From contig JBBKWX010000143.1 of the NCBI GenBank assembly GCA_037969175.1, positions 1 through 7,655 on the forward strand: DNA of 7,655 bases, in the 5' to 3' direction. Shown here piece after piece: positions 1-5,886 of this stretch. The translations under genes and the position numbers were made by a program. Position 1 is the stretch's first letter, and every line of letters begins with the position of its first letter. The notes below the pieces were generated by a model. The model searched no databases, was not told the origin of the DNA, and worked only from the letters and a program-made list of their open reading frames with translations. Origin of the DNA: JBBKWX01 sp037969175 (GTDB lineage Bacteria > Bacteroidota > Bacteroidia > AKYH767-A > JBBKVM01).

Positions 1-813
1 CCCGCTGAAGTGAGTTTATGGCCTGAGCATGATGCTGCTACGCATCATTTTGGTCTTGCCATCGATTTGAATTCATGCATAGGTTGCGGATCATGTGTAA
101 TAAGTTGCCAGGCAGAAAATAACGTACCTGTAGTGGGTAAACAAGAGATCCATGTTGCAAGAGAAATGCATTGGATCCGTATCGACAGATATTACAGTTC
201 AGATGCTGAAGCAGGAAATTACTCTGCTATGGAAGTACCGGGAGCTAATCCTGAGGTTTCTTTCCAGCCGGTAATGTGTCAGCATTGTAACCATGCACCT
301 TGTGAAACGGTTTGCCCTGTTATGGCAACCAATCATGGAGCTGAGGGTATGAACCAAATGACTTATAACCGTTGTGTAGGTACGAGATATTGCCAAAACA
401 ACTGTCCTTATAAAGTGCGTCGTTTCAACTGGTTCCAGTATAGCGATAACGAGGAATTTGATTTCAATATGAATGATGACCTGGGTAAGATGGTTCTTAA
501 TCCGGATGTTGTAGTTCGTTCACGTGGTGTAATGGAGAAGTGTTCTATGTGTATCCAAAAGATACAGTACGGAAAACTTGAAGCTAAAAAGGCCGGTGTG
601 AAATTGAAGGATGGAGATATAAATACAGCTTGTGCATCAGCTTGTCCAACACATGCTATTGTTTTTGGGGACTTCAATGATCCCGGAAGCAGAATAGCTA
701 AGATGAAAGCGGATGAACGTGCTTACGATCTGCTTGAAGAGATCAACGTTAAACCTAACGTGTTCTATCAAGTGAAAGTTAGAAACAAGAAAGAAAATAA
801 AACGAACGCATAA
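1..813 (+). CDS. actB: ActB, iron-sulfur C-terminal part (5' end outside window)
   Basis: This is the C-terminal part of ActB, the periplasmic iron-sulfur subunit of alternative complex III, which carries electrons from the quinol-oxidising membrane subunits towards the c-type haems. Frame 1 is open from the first base to TAA at 811-813, so the gene begins upstream; full-length ActB proteins are around 1000 residues with an N-terminal molybdopterin-oxidoreductase-like domain that is not seen here. The visible part is a four-cluster ferredoxin module. Cysteine codons start at 76, 85, 94, 106; 277, 286, 301, 313; 373, 391, 403; and 541, 550, 631, 643. That makes 15 cysteines, matching three [4Fe-4S] plus one [3Fe-4S] cluster, the set known for ACIII. 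In the third group (CVGTRYC, then NCPYKVRRFNW) a Thr replaces the second cysteine, so this is the likely [3Fe-4S] contributor. The GTG at 10 is an internal Val, not a start. DMSO-reductase or polysulfide-reductase electron-transfer subunits resemble this module, but the neighbours settle the identity. Confidence 0.95.
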   Translation, partial: PAEVSLWPEHDAATHHFGLAIDLNSCIGCGSCVISCQAENNVPVVGKQEIHVAREMHWIRIDRYYSSDAEAGNYSAMEVPGANPEVSFQPVMCQHCNHAPCETVCPVMATNHGAEGMNQMTYNRCVGTRYCQNNCPYKVRRFNWFQYSDNEEFDFNMNDDLGKMVLNPDVVVRSRGVMEKCSMCIQKIQYGKLEAKKAGVKLKDGDINTACASACPTHAIVFGDFNDPGSRIAKMKADERAYDLLEEINVKPNVFYQVKVRNKKENKTNA

Positions 814-828
814 ACTGCTGAGGATACT

Positions 829-845
829 AGGTGAATTACTCACCT
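829..845 (+). other. Small inverted repeat between actB and actC
   Basis: A perfect 6-base inverted repeat, AGGTGA at 829-834 and TCACCT at 840-845, is separated by ATTAC. TGAGG at 819-823 can instead pair with CCTCA at 843-847, giving an alternative fold. It sits 21 bases before the actC start in a 53-base gap. There is no run of T after it, so it does not look like an intrinsic terminator. It could be an mRNA processing or stability element, or chance; nothing in the sequence proves a role. Confidence 0.3.
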
Positions 846-866
846 CAAATCAATAATTGAAAAGCT

Positions 867-2237
867 ATGCAAGAAGCTTCTATTAGAGAACCTTTAATAC
901 TTGGTGATAAATCTTATCACCAGATCACAGAGGATATTTGCCGCCCGGTTGAAGGCAAGGCTAACAAGTACTGGTACTGGGCATTCGCCTTTTCAGTGGC
1001 TGCTTTGTTATGGGGTATTGCAACGATCAGTTACACTATCGGTGTAGGTATCGGAGCATGGGGTCTGAACAAGACTGTAGGCTGGGCCTGGGATATCACC
1101 AACTTCGTATGGTGGATCGGTATTGGTCACGCCGGTACATTGATTTCTGCGATCCTATTGCTTTTCCGTCAGAGATGGAGAATGTCGATCAACCGATCAG
1201 CAGAAGCTATGACGATCTTCGCCGTTATGTGTGCCGGTTTGTATCCATTGATGCACATGGGAAGACCATGGCTTGCATACTGGGTATTACCGCTTCCGAA
1301 CCAGTACGGATCACTCTGGGTAAACTTTAACTCACCCCTTCTTTGGGACGTATTTGCGATCTCAACATATTTCTCTGTCTCACTTGTATTCTGGTATCTT
1401 GGATTGATTCCCGATCTGGCTACGATCCGCGACAGAGCAACAGGTATGAGAAATAAGATCTATTCTTTGCTTGCATTCGGTTGGAGAGGTTCAGCAAAGG
1501 ATTGGTCAAGATATGAGGAAGTTTCTCTTATCCTTGCAGGTCTTTCTACACCGCTTGTACTTTCCGTACATACGATTGTATCCATGGACTTTGCCACATC
1601 GGTCATACCGGGTTGGCATACCACGATCTTCCCTCCATACTTCGTTGCCGGTGCGATCTTTAGTGGATTTGCAATGGTACTGACACTGATGATCATTGCA
1701 CGTAAAGTGCTTTCTCTTGAAGAATACATTACTATCCAGCATATAGAACTGATGAATAAGATCATCATTGTTACCGGTTCTATTGTTGGTGTTGCCTATC
1801 TGACCGAGTTCTTTATTGCATGGTATTCAGGTGTTGAATATGAAACCTATGCATTTATTAACAGAGCAACAGGACCGTATTGGTGGGCCTATTGGTCTAT
1901 GATGACCTGTAATGTGATCACTCCCCAGTTGTTCTGGATCAGGAAGATCCGTACAAGTATCGTAGCAACATTTATCATTACCATCTTTGTAAATATTGGA
2001 ATGTGGTTCGAACGATTTGTAATTATCGTTACTTCATTGCACCGCGATTATATTCCATCTAGTTGGGTAATGTACCATCCAACCTGGGTTGAGATCGGAA
2101 TCTTTATAGGAACCTTGGGATTATTCTTCACATTGTTCTTGTTGTTCGCACGTGTGTTCCCTGTTATTGCATTAAACGAATTGAAGACCATTCTTCCGGC
2201 TACCGGAGATCAAGCAAAGAAAGACCATCATGAGTAA
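867..2237 (+). CDS. actC: ActC, NrfD-family membrane subunit of alternative complex III
   Basis: ActC is an integral membrane subunit of ACIII and one of its two NrfD/PsrC-type proteins. In solved ACIII structures it carries the quinol-binding site next to ActB. The 456-residue product has about ten hydrophobic helices, near residues 36-58, 80-100, 114-134, 157-181, 217-240, 257-279, 295-319, 338-358, 363-388 and 407-430. Conserved-looking polar residues in or beside helices include His88 (GIGHAG), His130 (PLMHMGRPW), His235 and Asp241 (SVHTIVSMDFA) and Glu382 (WFERF); these are candidates for quinol binding or proton transfer, by family analogy only. The ATG at 867 gives the usual soluble leader (REPLILGDKSYH, then PVEGKAN) before helix 1. 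No clear Shine-Dalgarno sequence precedes it. The C-terminus is polar (KKDHHE) and overlaps actD by 8 bases, pointing to translational coupling. NrfD-like names do not imply nitrite reduction here. Confidence 0.95.
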   Translation: MQEASIREPLILGDKSYHQITEDICRPVEGKANKYWYWAFAFSVAALLWGIATISYTIGVGIGAWGLNKTVGWAWDITNFVWWIGIGHAGTLISAILLLFRQRWRMSINRSAEAMTIFAVMCAGLYPLMHMGRPWLAYWVLPLPNQYGSLWVNFNSPLLWDVFAISTYFSVSLVFWYLGLIPDLATIRDRATGMRNKIYSLLAFGWRGSAKDWSRYEEVSLILAGLSTPLVLSVHTIVSMDFATSVIPGWHTTIFPPYFVAGAIFSGFAMVLTLMIIARKVLSLEEYITIQHIELMNKIIIVTGSIVGVAYLTEFFIAWYSGVEYETYAFINRATGPYWWAYWSMMTCNVITPQLFWIRKIRTSIVATFIITIFVNIGMWFERFVIIVTSLHRDYIPSSWVMYHPTWVEIGIFIGTLGLFFTLFLLFARVFPVIALNELKTILPATGDQAKKDHHE

Positions 2238-2748
2238 TATCAAAATCAAAGGGGTATATGACGACCAGCATAAATTGCTTGATGGAATTCGTCATTTGAA
2301 CTCAAAAGGGATCAAGATCGATAATGTATATACTCCATTTCCTATTCATGGTATTGATGATGTATTGGGTATAAAACCAACACGAATCTCTACAGCTGCA
2401 TTTATTTACGGACTGACAGGTTTGGCATCAGCATTATTGATGATGTGGTATATGATGATCCAGGATTGGCCGATCAATATCGGTGGTAAGCCAAACTTCT
2501 CTTTATTGCAGAATATTCCGGCTTTCATTCCGATCTCTTTTGAAATTACAGTTCTTTTTGCAGCACACGGAATGGTTCTGACCTTCCTGCTTGTAAGTAA
2601 ATTATATCCGGGATCAAAGGCATATATAGCTCACCCGCGTGTTACTGATGACAAAATGGTTGTTGAAGTAATGATGGATCCTTCAAAGGCAGATGCGCTT
2701 AGCACCATGTTTAAGGAAACAGGAGCCGTTGAAGTTATTGGTCAATAG
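2230..2748 (+). CDS. actD: ActD, DUF3341-type membrane subunit of alternative complex III
   Basis: ActD is a small subunit of ACIII that anchors to and packs against the membrane core. It carries no redox cofactor, and its exact role is unsettled. The 172-residue product has a soluble N-terminal region (about 1-52) with the DUF3341 signature VYTPFPIHGID near residues 33-43. Two membrane helices follow, about 54-77 and 96-124, joined by a loop containing DWPINIGGKP, and then a C-terminal soluble tail of about 48 residues (PRVTDDKMVVEVMM, ending AVEVIGQ). No cysteine or haem motif is present, as expected. The ATG at 2230 lies inside the last codons of actC, so the two genes overlap by 8 bases and are probably translated together. 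Length and motif order are normal for the family. Confidence 0.93.
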   Translation: MSNIKIKGVYDDQHKLLDGIRHLNSKGIKIDNVYTPFPIHGIDDVLGIKPTRISTAAFIYGLTGLASALLMMWYMMIQDWPINIGGKPNFSLLQNIPAFIPISFEITVLFAAHGMVLTFLLVSKLYPGSKAYIAHPRVTDDKMVVEVMMDPSKADALSTMFKETGAVEVIGQ

Positions 2749-2787
2749 TACTATTGTTATAATGTTGAAGCATACAAATAATTCATT

Positions 2788-3396
2788 ATGAGAATTTCGT
2801 CGATAAAAGCATATTTGATATCAGGACTAAGCGTCATGCTTACGATGATATCTTGCAGCCGCGACCCGAACGATCCGGGATTGGAATACATGCCCAATAT
2901 GTATCGTTCTCCTTCGTATGAGACCTATACAGAAAATCCAAATTTTGAAGATGGAATGACTGCAAGGATGCCCGTGAAAGGAACAATTCCACGCGGATTC
3001 ACGCCTTTCAATTATCCAAATACTCCGGAAGGATATGAAACTGCCGGTTCGGAATTTAAGAACCCATTGGCTGTGACGGACATAAATATTGCTGAAGGAA
3101 AACGTCTGTATATGCACTTCTGTACTCATTGTCATGGTGAGAATGGAGCTGCTGACGGGAAGATCGTGGCGAACGGAAAGTTCCCGCCACCACCGGCATA
3201 TGATTCTGAACAACTGAAGAATCTTCCGGAAGGAAAGATGTACTTCTCTATTGTATATGGAAAGAACTTGATGGGACCTCATGCTTCCTTGTTGAATCCT
3301 GAAGAACGTTGGAAAGTAATCATGTTCATTCAGACCCTTCAAAAACCAAAGCAAGATTCTGCAACGGCAAATGCCGATTCAACTCAAGCGATATAA
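2788..3396 (+). CDS. actE: ActE, lipoprotein monohaem cytochrome c subunit of alternative complex III
   Basis: ActE is a periplasmic cytochrome c subunit of ACIII, thought to help carry electrons from ActB/ActA to the electron acceptor. The 202-residue protein begins with a lipoprotein signal peptide (MRISSIKAYL, then a hydrophobic stretch). A lipobox-like MISC places the lipid-bearing cysteine at residue 23, so the mature protein is probably tethered to the outer face of the inner membrane. A long Pro/Tyr-rich linker (about 24-95) contains MPVKGTIPRGF. A single class I cytochrome c domain follows, with CTHCH at residues 112-116 (bases 3121-3135) binding haem. Met162 in GKNLMGPHASLL is the likely distal ligand, and a closing helix (EERWKVIMFIQTLQ) precedes a short Ala/Ser/Thr/Asp tail. 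Without its neighbours it could pass for any monohaem cytochrome c; position between actD and actF makes ActE the firm call. No clear Shine-Dalgarno sequence precedes the ATG. Confidence 0.93.
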   Translation: MRISSIKAYLISGLSVMLTMISCSRDPNDPGLEYMPNMYRSPSYETYTENPNFEDGMTARMPVKGTIPRGFTPFNYPNTPEGYETAGSEFKNPLAVTDINIAEGKRLYMHFCTHCHGENGAADGKIVANGKFPPPPAYDSEQLKNLPEGKMYFSIVYGKNLMGPHASLLNPEERWKVIMFIQTLQKPKQDSATANADSTQAI

Positions 3397-3420
3397 TCAG
3401 GATAAAAGCAGCCCAAGATT

Positions 3421-4593
3421 ATGATGTACCAATTCACAAAGAAAAATAAACTTATAGCCGTAGTAATGATGGTCATTGGATTGGCCGCCATCGCCTATGG
3501 TTTTAGTCAAGATGTTACCCGTACCTGGGCAAATATCCTCATGAGTAATTTTTACTTCATGGCGATAGCTCTGGCAGGAACATTCTTCATAGCGGTAAAC
3601 TATGTATCACAAGCCGGTTGGGCCGTGGTTGTAAAAAGAGTACCCGAAGCAATGGGACAATTTCTGCCTTTTGCAGCTGTGGTAATGCTGATCATTTTCT
3701 TCTTCGGAGGACATGATCTGTATCACTGGACTCACCACTACCTCTACGATAAGACAGATATTCGCTATGACGCCATCATGGATGGAAAATCAGCATATTT
3801 GAATACACCTTTCTTCGTGATCCGTATGGTCGCCTATTTCGTGATCTGGATCGGTTTTACATACCTGTTCAGAAGAGAATCCTTACAGGAAGATCTAAAT
3901 GGTGGCATGAGCCACTACAATAAATCCGTACGATATGGTGCAGCATTCCTGATCTTGTTTGCAATAACTTCTTCTACTTCTGCCTGGGATTTCATCATGT
4001 CTATCGATGGTCACTGGTTCAGCACCATGTTTGGATGGTATACTTTCGCAGGTCTGTTCGTAAGTGGTATCGTGATGATGATCATGTGGGTTCTTTACTT
4101 AAAAGGTCAGGGACATCTTGAAAATGTAAACGAAAATCACTTGCATGATCTTGCAAAGTTCATGTTTGCGTTTAGTGTATTCTGGACTTACTTATGGTTC
4201 TGCCAGTACATGCTGATCTGGTATGCCAACATACCTGAAGAAGTAACTTATTTCGCTATTCGTATCGATCATTACGGATCATTATTCGCCTTCAACATAT
4301 TCGTGAATTTCATGTTCCCGATCTTAGTATTGATGACGCGTAATGCAAAACGTAAACGTCAGATCCTGATGTTGACTTGTGCCGTATTATTCATTGGTCA
4401 CTGGACAGATCTGTTTGTTATGATCATGCCGGGAACTGTTGGAGAACATTGGCATATTGGATTTATTGAGATCGGAACATTGATCGGATTCCTTGGAGCA
4501 TTCCTGTACTCTACGCACACGGCTCTTACCAAGGCTTCGACCTCTGTAAAGAATCATCCATTATTACCCGAAAGTGTACATCACCATATATAA
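3421..4593 (+). CDS. actF: ActF, second NrfD-family-like membrane subunit of alternative complex III
   Basis: ActF is the second large integral membrane subunit of ACIII, distantly related to ActC. It is commonly annotated in Bacteroidota as quinol:cytochrome c oxidoreductase quinone-binding subunit 2. Structural work proposes that it contributes a proton path rather than a second working quinol site. The 390-residue product shows about ten membrane helices, near residues 11-29, 41-60, 79-98, 129-150, 172-194, 203-226, 244-268, 286-306, 312-334 and 346-364. Notable polar residues are His98, His102, His105 and His106 (GGHDLYHWTHHYLYD) and Asp190, Asp196 and His198 in the family signature AWDFIMSIDGHWFST. 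The start could be either ATG of the tandem pair at 3421 and 3424; I keep the first. The C-terminus ends in VHHHI. It follows actE by 24 bases and is followed by coxB after 47 bases with no convincing terminator. Confidence 0.94.
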   Translation: MMYQFTKKNKLIAVVMMVIGLAAIAYGFSQDVTRTWANILMSNFYFMAIALAGTFFIAVNYVSQAGWAVVVKRVPEAMGQFLPFAAVVMLIIFFFGGHDLYHWTHHYLYDKTDIRYDAIMDGKSAYLNTPFFVIRMVAYFVIWIGFTYLFRRESLQEDLNGGMSHYNKSVRYGAAFLILFAITSSTSAWDFIMSIDGHWFSTMFGWYTFAGLFVSGIVMMIMWVLYLKGQGHLENVNENHLHDLAKFMFAFSVFWTYLWFCQYMLIWYANIPEEVTYFAIRIDHYGSLFAFNIFVNFMFPILVLMTRNAKRKRQILMLTCAVLFIGHWTDLFVMIMPGTVGEHWHIGFIEIGTLIGFLGAFLYSTHTALTKASTSVKNHPLLPESVHHHI

Positions 4594-4628
4594 ACTCACG
4601 AACGCCCGGTAAACGGTTTTAGAATTAA

Positions 4629-4636
4629 AAGGAAAG
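4629..4636 (+). promoter_or_regulatory. Possible Shine-Dalgarno-like sequence before coxB
   Basis: The purine run AAGGAAAG ends 4 bases before the coxB ATG at 4641 and is the only start in the window with something close to a Shine-Dalgarno sequence. Bacteroidota usually rely little on this signal, so it may just reflect an A/G-rich leader. It supports the chosen coxB start weakly. Confidence 0.3.
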
Positions 4637-4640
4637 CATT

Positions 4641-5855
4641 ATGACGAATTTATTGATTGCTCTGGTTGCGTTGCTAGCTGTGATCACGATTGCCAGAATC
4701 GTGAGGATTCTCGAGCTGGTGTCGGATCTCAGCGGGGAAGAGGATGATACTCCTATCACCCCCAAAGACAATAAACTGAATGCATCATTGATGCTGTGGT
4801 TCATGATCCTCGGATTGGCTGCCATGGTGTACATGACGCTGAGATACTCCAAACTGATGCTCCCGGTGTCAGCCTCAGAGCATGGTGTTGAAGTTGACTA
4901 TCTGTTCAATGTCAACATGATCATCATCGCGATCGTGTTCTTCATCACACAGATCATGTTGTTCTGGTTTGCATTCCGTTATCAGCATAAAAAAGAACGC
5001 AAACCATTATTCTATCCTGATAATCATAAATTGGAATTTATCTGGACCATCATACCAACAATTGTGTTGGCAGGCCTTATCATTTATGGATTGAATGTGT
5101 GGAATAAAGTAACGGCTCCCGGTTCTGCTGCAGCAATGAACATCGAAGTTTATGGTAAACAGTTCAATTGGGTTATCCGCTATCCGGGTAATGATGGTCT
5201 GTTAGGAAATGCCAACTATAATCTGGTATCTCCAACCAATGAAATGGGAGTAGTGAGTGCCGCAAATGTGGATGCACAACTAGAAAATATAAAAGCTGAA
5301 TTGGCATTGGCAGAAGAAAGTCTTTCTAAAGTGTTCAATGACCAGCCGGCGGAAAAGACCCAGCTTGAAGTCAGCGTTAGAATGTACAAGACTCAGGTCA
5401 ACAGACTTCTGGAGATTCAGGCTAAGGTGAAAAGCGATGCAGGATTTGCCGGTAGTGGAGATGATGATAAATATTCACAGGAATTATATATGCCCGTTGG
5501 AAAAGAGATCACGCTTAACATTCGCTCCCAGGATGTAATTCATAGTGTATTCCTTCCTCACTTCAGAGTTCAGATGAATGCAGTTCCGGGAATGAAAACT
5601 TCATTCACATTCAAGCCTACGATCACAACAGATAAAATGCGTGAGATCACAAAGAATGAGAAATTCGATTATATTCTCCTTTGTAATAAGATCTGCGGAG
5701 TTGCACATTACAATATGAAAACTAAGGTTGTTGTATTGGAAGAAGCAGCTTATAATAAATGGCTGAAAGAGCAGAAAAATATTTTTGATGCTTCAGCTCC
5801 TGCTGCTGCCGAGAAAACTGAAACTACGCCGGAATCACCAATCGCTCTGAACTAA
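4641..5855 (+). CDS. coxB: Cytochrome c oxidase subunit II (CuA subunit)
   Basis: CoxB takes electrons from cytochrome c, or directly from ACIII, at its CuA centre and passes them to CoxA. The 404-residue protein is long for the family. Four hydrophobic helices are visible, about 3-20, 48-68, 90-113 and 133-153; the last two are the standard hairpin and the first two are an N-terminal extension. The cupredoxin domain starts near residue 166 (VYGKQFNW). It is interrupted by an insertion of charged, probably helical sequence (about 187-278) and resumes at ELYMPVGKEITLNIRSQ. CuA ligands are His301, Cys348, Cys352, His356 and Met359 (CNKICGVAHYNM). The Glu normally in the CxExC position is Lys350. 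The tail (about 382-404) is Ala/Glu/Thr/Pro-rich. No CxxCH is present, so this is an aa3-type rather than a caa3-type subunit. A purine-rich AAGGAAAG precedes the ATG. coxA follows 31 bases after the stop. Confidence 0.95.
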   Translation: MTNLLIALVALLAVITIARIVRILELVSDLSGEEDDTPITPKDNKLNASLMLWFMILGLAAMVYMTLRYSKLMLPVSASEHGVEVDYLFNVNMIIIAIVFFITQIMLFWFAFRYQHKKERKPLFYPDNHKLEFIWTIIPTIVLAGLIIYGLNVWNKVTAPGSAAAMNIEVYGKQFNWVIRYPGNDGLLGNANYNLVSPTNEMGVVSAANVDAQLENIKAELALAEESLSKVFNDQPAEKTQLEVSVRMYKTQVNRLLEIQAKVKSDAGFAGSGDDDKYSQELYMPVGKEITLNIRSQDVIHSVFLPHFRVQMNAVPGMKTSFTFKPTITTDKMREITKNEKFDYILLCNKICGVAHYNMKTKVVVLEEAAYNKWLKEQKNIFDASAPAAAEKTETTPESPIALN

Positions 5856-5886
5856 TTAAAGAACTTTTACTCTCAGAATAAAAGAT

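Noticed and set aside
10..12. GTG as a start codon for a separate small ferredoxin gene
   Set aside because: The frame is open from base 1, and ActB normally has this ferredoxin module fused to an upstream molybdopterin-type domain, so a continuing gene is simpler.
1010..1330. + strand open frame inside actC, with similar ones at 1471-1683 and 6912-7142
   Set aside because: These are out-of-frame readings of actC and coxA, rich in Arg, Tyr and Ser with no domain; the main frames carry the conserved residues.
867..2237. Annotating actB/actC as nitrite, polysulfide or DMSO reductase subunits
   Set aside because: The NrfD and four-cluster ferredoxin families are shared, but the DUF3341 subunit, monohaem lipoprotein, ActF and cox genes directly downstream identify ACIII.
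2758..2763. TATAAT in the actD-actE gap as an internal promoter
   Set aside because: The match is to the E. coli-type -10 box, while Bacteroidota use a different -7/-33 consensus. Only a weak match to that (TAATGTTG) is present and no convincing -33 element is at the right distance.
2827..3354. Long open frame on the - strand (175 codons) opposite actE
   Set aside because: It lies wholly antisense to a gene with a clear signal peptide and haem motif, and its translation shows no recognisable domain or sensible composition. The other - strand frames (for example 1460-1768, 408-677, 6084-6341) are rejected for the same reason.
4594..4640. Terminator between actF and coxB (CCGGTAAACGG followed by TTTT)
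   Set aside because: The stem would be only about three base pairs, too weak for an intrinsic terminator, and the two genes belong to a conserved cluster.
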